Origin: a virus
Reading direction: 5' to 3' (one strand)
DNA: 20,661 bases
Virus record (IMG/VR): IMGVR_UViG_3300027708_000341
Span: 1 to 20,661 of that record
Part shown: one piece after another, positions 12,792-19,934 of the stretch
How positions within the stretch are numbered: the stretch's first letter is position 1
How the letters are laid out: each line of letters begins with the position of its first letter
Program-made: the position numbers and the translations under genes
The notes under the pieces: model-generated
Database searches by the model: none
The model's input: only the letters and a program-made list of their open reading frames with translations
Told to the model about the DNA's origin: nothing

Positions 12792-13316
12792 ATGTTTAAG
12801 TACAAATCTATTATACTGACAGTAACCACGTTAATTGTTATTTGCATAGCACCAGCAATATCAGCACAATTAATTAATACAGGCTTAGAAAAAGAAGTAA
12901 CGGCAGAATACAACAAACAATTAGAATGTCTTGCAAAGAATATCTACTATGAATCTGGTAGTGAAAAATATGAAGGCAAATTAGCCGTAGCGCAGGTAAC
13001 ATTGAACCGTGTTAATAGTGGAAAGTTTCCATCTGACATATGTTCCGTTGTCTACCAAAAGACCACAGACCAAAATTTAAGAACTGTTTGCCAATTCTCA
13101 TGGACCTGTATGGTCAAAGAAATGGTAAGCAAAGATAAGTATATGTGGGAAGAATCGGTAAATATTGCTAAAAGAGCATTGACAGAACCATATGTACATG
13201 ATACAATAGCACAATCAAATGCATTGTATTTCCATGCAGTTTATATAAAGCCTAATTGGAGTCAGACCAAGGTTGTTAAACAAATAGGGAATCATATATT
13301 TTATAGTAAGATTTAA
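12792..13316 (+). CDS. Exported cell-wall hydrolase (SleB-like endolysin)
   Basis: A 174-residue protein of the SleB/Hydrolase_2 family, which cleaves peptidoglycan glycan strands. The N-terminus is a signal peptide or signal-anchor (YKSIILTVTTLIVICIAPAI, with AISAQ as a plausible cleavage site). The core reads CLAKNIYYESGSEKYEGKLA with catalytic Glu54 and Glu58 candidates, then VAQVTLNRVNSGKFPSDICS and VCQFSWTC. The C-terminal block NALYFHAVYIKPNW is also typical. Export through Sec would deliver it to the periplasm, making it the likely endolysin or an envelope hydrolase. The ribosome binding site is AAGGAAG (12781-12787). Confidence 0.8.
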   Translation: MFKYKSIILTVTTLIVICIAPAISAQLINTGLEKEVTAEYNKQLECLAKNIYYESGSEKYEGKLAVAQVTLNRVNSGKFPSDICSVVYQKTTDQNLRTVCQFSWTCMVKEMVSKDKYMWEESVNIAKRALTEPYVHDTIAQSNALYFHAVYIKPNWSQTKVVKQIGNHIFYSKI

Positions 13317-13317
13317 T

Positions 13318-13539
13318 ATGCCAACCCGTGAAGAAATTAAAAATTTTAGTATGTTGATTGAAGAGCTGGCAGTAAGTAAACGAATAGGCCTAATGGATTC
13401 CATATGTCATCATTGTAAAGAATCCGGCCTTGAAGTTGAGATTGCTGCCACATTATTATCATCCGCTCTCAAAGCAAGAATCAAAGAAGAAGCACAAGAA
13501 TTGAATCTATTGAAAAAAAGTTCTAGATTACCAATATGA
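13318..13539 (+). CDS. gp33: gp33-like late transcription co-activator
   Basis: A 73-residue protein matching the short gp33 of marine T4-like phages: a helical body (RIGLMDSICHHCKESGLEVE, then AATLLSSALKARIKEEAQEL) and the conserved C-terminus LNLLKKSSRLPI. In T4, gp33 binds the RNA polymerase beta flap and links the late sigma gp55 to the gp45 clamp at late promoters. Position supports the call: 33, 59 and 32 are also neighbours in T4. No other gp55 or gp45 gene lies in this window. It is coupled by ATGA to gp59. Confidence 0.72.
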   Translation: MPTREEIKNFSMLIEELAVSKRIGLMDSICHHCKESGLEVEIAATLLSSALKARIKEEAQELNLLKKSSRLPI

Positions 13540-14162
13540 CAGAAAACACAGGCTTTGCAGCATATGCCTTGTGGAATTCTTTGAAGTTACATTTTACATC
13601 ATCGTCATATGATTACTTCAAATACCACGGCAAGACCAATGTATCAAAGCAATCATTCACTATTCGAAAAGATAAGTACCAATTTTATAAATTATCCCGC
13701 AAATATAGTTTGGAAGAATTGAGGGACTTTTATGTGGCAAACTTTGTTAATGGTAACGGTGATTGGGTAGGTAACCTATTGCAAGATGGCGAAGAAAACT
13801 ATAACAAATGGCAAAAAACTCAACAGAGCTTGACTTATACCTTTGAGAATGATATAATATATTTGTTCGATGGTGTTGATGGTGCGGAGTTCTGGTCTAT
13901 GGATGATTACTTCAAACCTGTTGATGGTGGTTGGCCAATGTTAATCACCAAACTAATGCACAATAAGATTACATTGGAGACAGTTTGTATATTGATTGAT
14001 ATTGTTGGTTGTATGCCAAGATGGGAAAAACAAATAACAGAAGATATTATTTGGCCAACACATCACAGAATTATTACAAAATATACTCCTTTTATAAAAT
14101 ACGATAAGAATAAATTTTTACATATATTGAAGAAAAAAGTTAAAGAATATGCAGAAGGTTAA
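13536..14162 (+). CDS. gp59: gp59-like DNA helicase loader
   Basis: A 208-residue homologue of T4 gp59, which binds forked DNA and gp32 and loads the gp41 replicative helicase. The N-terminal domain keeps the T4-like order SYDYFKYHGK, IRKDKYQFYKLSRKYSLEEL, then FVNGNGDWVGNLL (T4 has RRDKYFFQKLSEKYKLKEL and NLVANQDAWIGD). The C-terminal domain has ITLETVCILIDIVG and ends in a basic helix (FLHILKKKVKEY). It lies between gp33 and gp32, as in T4. Its 3' end overlaps the next gene by 14 bases. Confidence 0.85.
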   Translation: MTENTGFAAYALWNSLKLHFTSSSYDYFKYHGKTNVSKQSFTIRKDKYQFYKLSRKYSLEELRDFYVANFVNGNGDWVGNLLQDGEENYNKWQKTQQSLTYTFENDIIYLFDGVDGAEFWSMDDYFKPVDGGWPMLITKLMHNKITLETVCILIDIVGCMPRWEKQITEDIIWPTHHRIITKYTPFIKYDKNKFLHILKKKVKEYAEG

Positions 14163-14640
14163 TATTACCAAAATATACTTGGACATGGATGGTGTGATTG
14201 CCGACTTCAATGCTCGGTATAAAGAATTATACAAAATTTATCCAAGTGAAGCTGATACCTATAAAGTATTTGATGGCTTCTTTACACAATTTATTGATGA
14301 CCAACAATTTGCTAAATTGGATTTAATGTCCGATGCGGTAGAATTGATTGAGTACTTAAAGACTTTATCAATACCAACCGAGATTCTATCATCAACATCA
14401 TCTGAAAGGCGTGATGCAGAGATTAGAAAGCAGAAATTGGAATGGTTAGACAAACATGATATTACATTTCCTGTAAATTTAGTACCAGGTAAAAGATTTA
14501 AAAAAGATTATTCTAATGCAAATGTAATATTGATTGATGATACATCCGTTAACATTGACCAATGGCGTAGAGAAGGTGGTATTGGTATACTTCATACTGA
14601 TACACTTAATACAATCAATACGCTAAAAATGTATGTTTGA
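14149..14640 (+). CDS. HAD-superfamily 5'-nucleotidase (deoxyribonucleotidase-like)
   Basis: A 163-residue HAD hydrolase. Motif I is YLDMDGVIADF with the nucleophile Asp12 and the acid/base Asp14. Motif II is ILSSTSSERRD, motif III the Lys in PGKRFKKDY, and motif IV VILIDDTSVNI. The small alpha cap between motifs I and II and the final NIDQWRREGGIGILH fit the 5'(3')-deoxyribonucleotidase type (NT5C). It probably dephosphorylates (d)NMPs in phage nucleotide metabolism. The ATG overlaps gp59 by 14 bases with no clear Shine-Dalgarno sequence, so coupling is likely. Confidence 0.8.
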   Translation: MQKVNITKIYLDMDGVIADFNARYKELYKIYPSEADTYKVFDGFFTQFIDDQQFAKLDLMSDAVELIEYLKTLSIPTEILSSTSSERRDAEIRKQKLEWLDKHDITFPVNLVPGKRFKKDYSNANVILIDDTSVNIDQWRREGGIGILHTDTLNTINTLKMYV

Positions 14641-14645
14641 CAATG

Positions 14646-14653
14646 GATAAATA
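14646..14653 (+). promoter_or_regulatory. Putative late-type promoter GATAAATA before gp32
   Basis: The octamer lies 5 bases after the HAD gene stop and 86 bases before gp32, so a transcript from here would carry a leader of about 75-80 bases. It is identical to the motifs at 7781 and 12382. T4 gene 32 also has several promoters, including late ones. Confidence 0.5.
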
Positions 14654-14703
14654 TTATGATATAGTAGTTGATTATGAGCAGTAATTTGAAAGTAGTTTAC
14701 ATT

Positions 14704-14725
14704 CCGTTAATACTCCGTTTATACG
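14704..14725 (+). repeat. Tandem 11-base repeat in the gp32 leader
   Basis: CCGTTAATACT (14704-14714) is followed directly by CCGTTTATACG (14715-14725), just before the gp32 ribosome binding site. T4 gp32 represses its own translation through a leader pseudoknot and an unstructured AU-rich region; this repeat could be part of such an operator. Confidence 0.4.
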
Positions 14726-14739
14726 AAAGGTAGCACAAT

Positions 14740-15633
14740 ATGAGTTTTGCAAATCTAAAACGTCAAAGTGGTAATCTCGACAAACTCTCCAAAGCAATTG
14801 AAGCACTAAGCACTTCTACTGAAGGTGGTTCAGAAAAGTCTGATAATTTCTGGCGACCAGAAGTAGATAAAGCAGGTAATGGAATGGCCACCATCCGTTT
14901 CCTACCCGCATCTGAAAAAGATGGTGAAGATGGTTTACCTTGGGTTAAAATCTTCTCCCATGGTTTCCAGGGACCTGGTGGTTGGCTTATTGATAACTGC
15001 TTAACAACCAAAAATCAACAATGTCCAGTTTGTGAACACAATTCTACATTATGGAATTCTGGCATTGAGGCAAACAAAGATGTGGTTCGTAAACAAAAGC
15101 GTAAATTGAATTACATCGCCAATGTTTATATTGTTTCTGATCCTAAACATCCTGAGAACGAAGGCAAGATTAAATTGTTTAAGTTCGGTAAGAAAATTTT
15201 TGATAAGATTTCTGAAGCAATGAATCCTCAATTTGCCGATGAACACGCAGTCAATCCATTTGATATGTGGAAAGGTGCTAACTTTAAGTTAAAAATCCGT
15301 AAGGTTGAAGGATATCAGAATTATGATAAGTCTGAATTTGATTCACCATCTGTATTATCTGACGATGATGCTAAGTTGGAACAAATCTGGAAAGATTCAT
15401 TCTCACTATCAGAGTTGACTGGTGAGAAAGAGTTTAAGTCATATGATCTATTGAAATCTCGCCTTGACAAAGTTCTTGGTCTTAATGGTGATGCACCTAG
15501 AACAACTGTTGAACAAGTTAAAGCTAAGACATTTGATGCACCAAAAGCAAAGGCTGAAGATTCACCCTTTAAAGATGATACATCTGATGAGGATGATCTA
15601 AGTTATTTCAGTAAGTTGGCTGAAGAAGATTAA
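14740..15633 (+). CDS. gp32: Single-stranded DNA-binding protein gp32
   Basis: A 297-residue homologue of T4 gp32 (301 residues). The N-terminal cooperativity domain carries basic LKRQSG (6-11), like the T4 LAST motif. The core has FRP/RFLP strands, then FSHGFQG with His74, Cys87, and CPVC with Cys95 and Cys98. This is the structural zinc site (H-x12-C-x7-C-x2-C, close to T4). The block MWKGANFKLKIRKVEGYQNY follows. The C-terminal tail is acidic (DDTSDEDDLSYFS and EED), as needed for contacts with gp59, polymerase and other partners. It covers ssDNA in replication, recombination and repair. AAAGG lies before the ATG. A strong terminator follows. Confidence 0.95.
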   Translation: MSFANLKRQSGNLDKLSKAIEALSTSTEGGSEKSDNFWRPEVDKAGNGMATIRFLPASEKDGEDGLPWVKIFSHGFQGPGGWLIDNCLTTKNQQCPVCEHNSTLWNSGIEANKDVVRKQKRKLNYIANVYIVSDPKHPENEGKIKLFKFGKKIFDKISEAMNPQFADEHAVNPFDMWKGANFKLKIRKVEGYQNYDKSEFDSPSVLSDDDAKLEQIWKDSFSLSELTGEKEFKSYDLLKSRLDKVLGLNGDAPRTTVEQVKAKTFDAPKAKAEDSPFKDDTSDEDDLSYFSKLAEED

Positions 15634-15658
15634 TGATGAGTTGTTGGTGAAGTATTAG

Positions 15659-15688
15659 AACCCCGCTTAGGCGGGGTTTTTTATTTTA
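15659..15688 (+). terminator. Strong intrinsic terminator between convergent gene blocks
   Basis: AACCCCGC (15659-15666), loop TTAG and GCGGGGTT (15671-15678) form an 8-bp GC-rich stem followed by a T-rich tail (TTTTTTATTTT) on the + strand. It ends gp32 transcription. On the - strand the tail after the stem is poor in T, so reverse termination would be weaker. It overlaps the 3' end of the - strand gene. Confidence 0.9.
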
Positions 15689-17302
15689 TACTGTCACTTG
15701 AATAAAATAATTCTGTGGAAGGTCATCTCTCACTTTGGTTGAACCTCCATACTGTAGTTTAGATTCTCTACCACCAAAGTTATTTGTTTTATTCATTGAA
15801 ATAACCTGTTCACCAGGACTTAAAGATTTATTAATTAAGTTTTCATCTTGTAATTGTGGAATTGTTTTTGTGGGAATTGGTTCTTGTTGTTTAGATTCTG
15901 ATTCATTATCATATTTTTTATAAGCAGACGTTACAGGTGATAAAGCATCAGAAAATTCTGATTCATTATCATATTTTTTATAAGCAGACGTTACAGGTGA
16001 TAAAGCATCAGAAATTTTATTTTCCATTTCTTTTGTATATTTACCAGCAACACCTTTAATACTTTCTTCTAAAAGTTTTTTAGTTTTTGGAACTTCTATA
16101 GCTTGAATTACGTCAGTTAGTGTAGCTTCTTTTCCATCTTTTTTAAATTTTAATGTACTTAATGTTCCACCTTTTTCTGGAGGAATTTCTTCTTTTTCCC
16201 ATCCATCATCAATCATTGCAGGAATTAAAACTTCTTGACGATATTTTTGTACAAGTAGTGTGCGTTTTTTCTTTAATTCTTCAATTTCTTTATTGGTTTC
16301 ATTTATTGAATTTATGTCCATTGTTCCGGATGCAGCATCACTTAAAGATTGTTCTTTTTCCAAAATTTTATCATCAATTTCTTTAGCTTCAGGTCCTTCT
16401 TTTAATGTTTTTTCATAATCTTTATAATTTGAATAAGCTGCAACTCCACCAACAGCAGCTAGTCCACCCAATAATATTAATGACATTGGTCCACCAATAA
16501 CAGCAGCCACGCCGGCACGAGCAATACTTTCTAATCCACCTACAACAAACTTCTTAAAAAAGGTTTCTATCAATGATGTGATTGGAGTTATTAATAAAGA
16601 CATTATTGTAGATGCAATTGATGAAGCAAAAGATACAAAAGAAGATGCTAGTGTGGTCAAAATTGGAATTATTGCAGACATCAAAGTGCCTAATAATTTT
16701 TTTATATTTTCTACCAATTTTTTAATAAAAGATTTTACACCAGTATCTTCTGGTTTTGCTTTATCTTTTTTACCTAAGATTGCATCGATAACTTTTTTGT
16801 GTCTACGTTTATCTTCAACTAATTGTTCTTGACGAAAGGCTTTTTCAATCTCATTGCTTAGTTTACTTCTTTCATGTGTTTTTTGCATGAAGTTATACAT
16901 TTTACCAAGAATATTGGCAATTGAATCACCAGATTTTAAAGCTGCAATAGGTCCACCACTCATTGTAGTAAACTGAGGATCTTTTTTTTCTTTTAATTTC
17001 TTTCTGCCTGGTTTTCCACTACGTCTATAACCACCAAAATATTCAATGTCACTATCACTTCTTCCCATTGCACGACCACCAATTGTGCGAATAGACCTAC
17101 CGATCACACCTTCACCGGTAATGGCTTTGAGCATATTCAACGGATCAAACTTTTCCTTAATGCCTAATGCTCTAGCTTTAAGTTTTTCTGATATGGCAGA
17201 TCCAATTGATGAACCTAGTCCTTCACCTTCTTTAAATTTCTTTTCAGCAATTAAAGATAAGAGACCTTTCTTTCTTACTTGCGAAGCCTTTTTATAGTCC
17301 AT
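15686..17302 (-). CDS. Large tail structural protein with hydrophobic core
   Basis: A 538-residue protein. In order: a basic N-terminus, a domain shared with its neighbour (residues about 104-139, with KSGDSIANILGKMYNFM), then a charged helix (140-185). Two long hydrophobic stretches follow (about 205-250 and 253-292, the latter Gly/Ala-rich). Next are a coiled coil (about 300-360), a perfect 20-residue tandem repeat (about 431-469) and a polar C-terminus with ISMNKTNNFGG. Hydrophobic helices in a tail gene suggest a tape-measure or injection role in the host membrane; this is inference. AGG lies before the ATG, and only 6 bases separate it from the upstream gene. Confidence 0.6.
   Translation of the reverse strand: MDYKKASQVRKKGLLSLIAEKKFKEGEGLGSSIGSAISEKLKARALGIKEKFDPLNMLKAITGEGVIGRSIRTIGGRAMGRSDSDIEYFGGYRRSGKPGRKKLKEKKDPQFTTMSGGPIAALKSGDSIANILGKMYNFMQKTHERSKLSNEIEKAFRQEQLVEDKRRHKKVIDAILGKKDKAKPEDTGVKSFIKKLVENIKKLLGTLMSAIIPILTTLASSFVSFASSIASTIMSLLITPITSLIETFFKKFVVGGLESIARAGVAAVIGGPMSLILLGGLAAVGGVAAYSNYKDYEKTLKEGPEAKEIDDKILEKEQSLSDAASGTMDINSINETNKEIEELKKKRTLLVQKYRQEVLIPAMIDDGWEKEEIPPEKGGTLSTLKFKKDGKEATLTDVIQAIEVPKTKKLLEESIKGVAGKYTKEMENKISDALSPVTSAYKKYDNESEFSDALSPVTSAYKKYDNESESKQQEPIPTKTIPQLQDENLINKSLSPGEQVISMNKTNNFGGRESKLQYGGSTKVRDDLPQNYFIQVTV
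15895..16014 (-). repeat. Perfect 60-base tandem duplication in coding sequence
   Basis: Two adjacent 60-base copies (15895-15954 and 15955-16014) are identical base for base. They encode two copies of SDALSPVTSAYKKYDNESE plus a joining residue, in frame. Absence of silent changes indicates a very recent duplication, or an assembly artefact. Confidence 0.9.
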
Positions 17303-17308
17303 TTTTTA

Positions 17309-18988
17309 TTACCTGTAAATAGGAAATTGTTTGGCCAAGATATCAGGCCAAAGGTTTTCATTGCCAGTTGATATCAACATGTTAGTATCACCAGAATAAT
17401 TGTTATTTGTTTGATTTAAAAATACTGATGCTTGTTGTGCAGTACTAAAAGATTTCTTAATTTTATTTGTTTCATTAAATTTACTGTCAGCTGCAGCAAT
17501 TGGAGATTCTGGAGTTTGTAGTGATGCAGTTGTGACAGGACTTATAGCCATAAAGGTACTTGGATCTACCTTTACACCTTTTTGCAAAACTTCATAGTGT
17601 AAATGTGGTCCTGTAGAACGACCAGTAGAACCTACTTCACCAATTTTTTGTCCTTTAGATACAGTATCACCTGCTCCTACATTAGTTTTTGATAGGTGAG
17701 CATATCGTGTCTTTAAGTTATTCCCGTGGTCAACTTCAATAAAGTTTCCATAACCTCCGGACTCGTTACCAATTCTAGTAACTACACCTTGTCCTGTAGA
17801 CACTACTGCATCACCTTGAGCACCTTTGATATCTATTCCACGATGGTCATGGTCACCACGATGCTCACCAAATTTACCAGATATTTTATTAGGTTGAATT
17901 GGTTGGCCAGATAAAGACCTCTCTATATTAGGAATATTTTGAACTCTTTTTTGTGCTTGTTCATCAGCATTTGCTGGTCGTTCAAACTTTTTTGTAAATT
18001 CTGTAGTTGCTTCTTCTGAAGATTTGAATTGTTTACTGGTATAATCTCTACCTTCTTTTTCTTTTAGTGCAAAGTCTATTTGACCTTTCCAATCTTTTTG
18101 CCAATCGGGACCAACTTCTTTTTTCATGGATTCAAATCGTTCATTGCGGTGTTGAAATAATCCACCAGAAGTACCATTATCACCTATTGCCCCAGGTTTG
18201 AAACTGGATTCTGCCTGTATGTTTGCTACCATACCCACAGCATGTTCATGTGACAAACCTTTTTCTTTGGTCAAGTAATCATAGATATCTTTTGCTTTAG
18301 TTTCATTTAATGTTCCTGCTGTTCCACTATCACCACCTTTAACAAAATCCGGCAACAAACTTTTCCAATCAACATTTGCTAATGCTTTCTCAGCTAAAAA
18401 GAATGTGCCAATGGCACCTGCACCCATGATACCAATCTTTGCTAATTTACCAAAATTAGTAGACTTACCACTTCTTTTACCAGCTGGTGCTTTTTTACCT
18501 GTTAACGCCATGACCAATTCATCCGTGAATCGATCTTTTTGGTCCATTAATTGTTTTCTATATTTCTCATCTGCCTTGTTTTGTTTCTTCTCAAGTAGAT
18601 AATTTCGCACCATAAAATTATACATTTTACCAAGAATATCCGCTTCAGAATCACCAGACTTCAGAGATTTGATTGGTCCATCACCTATCGTAGAAAAGTT
18701 TGGATCTTTGTCTTTGATTGTTTGTTTATACTCAGTCGTTTCTGGTTCGGAAGATGGTGTTGTAGTTTTTCTTGAAGGATTTGATTTAAAAAAACGAGAT
18801 AGTACAGGAGAGGCCATCATGTCTTTGATACCTTCAGTATTCATAATCCTATTGGATTTTTCCGATAAATTATTATTTTCAGCTTCTTTTTGGCCACCAG
18901 TTTTACCATTAGCTCCCATATTATATTGATAATCGGAAGATAAATTGGATGGAGTTAACCATTCATTTTGTTTAAAAAAGGAAGCCAT
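17309..18988 (-). CDS. Baseplate hub protein with tail lysozyme and M23 peptidase domains
   Basis: A 559-residue virion-associated murein hydrolase. In order: a polar N-terminus; a domain shared with the downstream protein (about 92-127, with KSGDSEADILGKMYNFM); a hydrophobic helix (about 183-200); a phage tail lysozyme domain (about 232-355, with the likely catalytic Glu260 in NIQAESSF and GGLFQHR). An M23 lysostaphin-type peptidase domain follows (about 370-478). Its zinc ligands are His382 and Asp386 in DHRGIDI and His464 in PHLHYE, with His431 in YAHL. The C-terminus has VFLNQTNNNYSG. It probably sits at the tail tip and cuts glycan and peptide bonds at DNA entry, the counterpart of T4 gp5. 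The start follows the preceding stop by 5 bases. Confidence 0.82.
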   Translation of the reverse strand: MASFFKQNEWLTPSNLSSDYQYNMGANGKTGGQKEAENNNLSEKSNRIMNTEGIKDMMASPVLSRFFKSNPSRKTTTPSSEPETTEYKQTIKDKDPNFSTIGDGPIKSLKSGDSEADILGKMYNFMVRNYLLEKKQNKADEKYRKQLMDQKDRFTDELVMALTGKKAPAGKRSGKSTNFGKLAKIGIMGAGAIGTFFLAEKALANVDWKSLLPDFVKGGDSGTAGTLNETKAKDIYDYLTKEKGLSHEHAVGMVANIQAESSFKPGAIGDNGTSGGLFQHRNERFESMKKEVGPDWQKDWKGQIDFALKEKEGRDYTSKQFKSSEEATTEFTKKFERPANADEQAQKRVQNIPNIERSLSGQPIQPNKISGKFGEHRGDHDHRGIDIKGAQGDAVVSTGQGVVTRIGNESGGYGNFIEVDHGNNLKTRYAHLSKTNVGAGDTVSKGQKIGEVGSTGRSTGPHLHYEVLQKGVKVDPSTFMAISPVTTASLQTPESPIAAADSKFNETNKIKKSFSTAQQASVFLNQTNNNYSGDTNMLISTGNENLWPDILAKQFPIYR

Positions 18989-18993
18989 TTAAT

Positions 18994-19191
18994 TTATCGT
19001 TTCATTGATGATTGTTGTTGTTTTATTTTTTCGTTTTCTTCTTCAATATACTGAACCAACATAGCAACGTAGATGTCACGTTCCCACGGCAACATATTTT
19101 CAAGTTCCGTAAGACTATATTTGTGGTGTTGCATCAAAGAGAAATTAGTTCTATAATAATTTCTCAGGTTGTCATAACAAAATATTACCCG
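18994..19191 (-). CDS. C-terminal extension of the gp26-type protein, read by -1 frameshift
   Basis: A -1 shift at the T_TTT_TTC site gives 65 extra codons starting CGG GTA ATA and ending in TAA at 18994-18996; the fusion would be about 305 residues. Within it, ATG 19134 could start a 46-residue protein, but the bases before it (AATTTCTCTTTG) contain no ribosome binding site. The frame contains NYYRTNFSLMQHHKYSLTEL, then MLPWERDIYVAMLVQYIEEE. The WERD-x-Y motif with an acidic, Lys/Gln-rich helix after it is what I expect from tail-assembly-chaperone extensions and short gp51-type proteins. Codons are clean and there are no stops. It lies between the gp26-type gene and the large hydrolase gene, where T4 has gene 51. 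Confidence 0.65.
   Translation of the reverse strand, partial: RVIFCYDNLRNYYRTNFSLMQHHKYSLTELENMLPWERDIYVAMLVQYIEEENEKIKQQQSSMKR
19139..19165 (-). other. Perfect 9-bp hairpin after the slippery site
   Basis: In the mRNA, GAGAAATTA (19165-19157) pairs fully with TAATTTCTC (19147-19139) around a 9-base loop. It begins 25 bases after the slippery heptamer and ends 4 bases before ATG 19134. It could stimulate frameshifting, though the spacing is longer than usual, or block free initiation at that ATG. Confidence 0.45.
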
Positions 19192-19910
19192 AAAAAACTT
19201 TCGAGACCTTCCATACTAATCGTATGGTCAAAACCGCATTTAGAACACTTCATCTCAACTTTCTTATTCAACTTTGGAAGGTCATTAAAAAACTCTTCCA
19301 ATTTAGAAAATTGTTCCTGACTTAAAGATTCAATAAACTGCATTAATTCTGTTCTTGGTGTTTCTTTTGCGTAGTAGTATTGTTCACCATCAAAGATATA
19401 TTCAATACTATCAATTACTACTTCAAATGCAATATCAACAGCCGAATCTTTTTTACTTAACTTATCAACCAAAGAAAATTCTGGATATTTCATTTTCAAA
19501 CTAATCTTATCGTTAATTTGAATAATATCTTTTCTATTTGGATCAATATCAACACTAATGTCTAATAGGTTGAATGTTGCTTCCATTTTGTTCTTACATT
19601 CAACATCATTAACCACATTGGTGCAAACATATTTGTTGGACACAACTTCACCAACAGACCTTGCACGAAGGTTAATAAAGTAAAACTCAACATCAATAAC
19701 GGGTAAGGCATCAACGTTGACACCTTCTGTTATTGTACAGTTGGTTAATACTTGTCTGATGTTTCTTTCAATGGTTTCTTTATCATCCGATTCCATTGCC
19801 ATCATTAAATTCTTTTGTTCTTTAACTAAGAAAGGCCTAAAACGAATTTGTTTCTTAGAAAGTGGTAATTCCAGTTCATAGACCGGGGTATCAATTTTTG
19901 GTAATGCCAT
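19185..19910 (-). CDS. gp26: gp26-type baseplate hub / tail-assembly protein
   Basis: A 241-residue protein of the T4 baseplate family that includes gp26. The N-terminus LPKIDTPVYELELPLSKKQI and FRPFLVKEQKNLMMA is typical. So is the C-terminus, MKCSKCGFDHTISMEGLESF followed by FG. Cys96 (YVCTN), Cys105 (VECKN), Cys222 and Cys225 could form a zinc ribbon. The family helps to assemble the hub around the tape measure. AAAGGAG lies before the ATG. The last codons are AGT TTT TTC GGG TAA, which contain a phased slippery heptamer leading into an open -1 frame; the protein thus probably has a short and a frameshifted long form. Confidence 0.78.
   Translation of the reverse strand: MALPKIDTPVYELELPLSKKQIRFRPFLVKEQKNLMMAMESDDKETIERNIRQVLTNCTITEGVNVDALPVIDVEFYFINLRARSVGEVVSNKYVCTNVVNDVECKNKMEATFNLLDISVDIDPNRKDIIQINDKISLKMKYPEFSLVDKLSKKDSAVDIAFEVVIDSIEYIFDGEQYYYAKETPRTELMQFIESLSQEQFSKLEEFFNDLPKLNKKVEMKCSKCGFDHTISMEGLESFFG
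19191..19197 (-). other. Slippery heptamer T_TTT_TTC for -1 frameshifting
   Basis: The codons AGT TTT TTC place the heptamer exactly in the X_XXY_YYZ phase, with both tRNAs able to re-pair after a -1 slip. It lies one sense codon (GGG) before the gp26-type stop. The shifted frame stays open for 65 codons. Confidence 0.65.
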
Positions 19911-19934
19911 TTTAAAACTCCTTTTTCAATTCAA

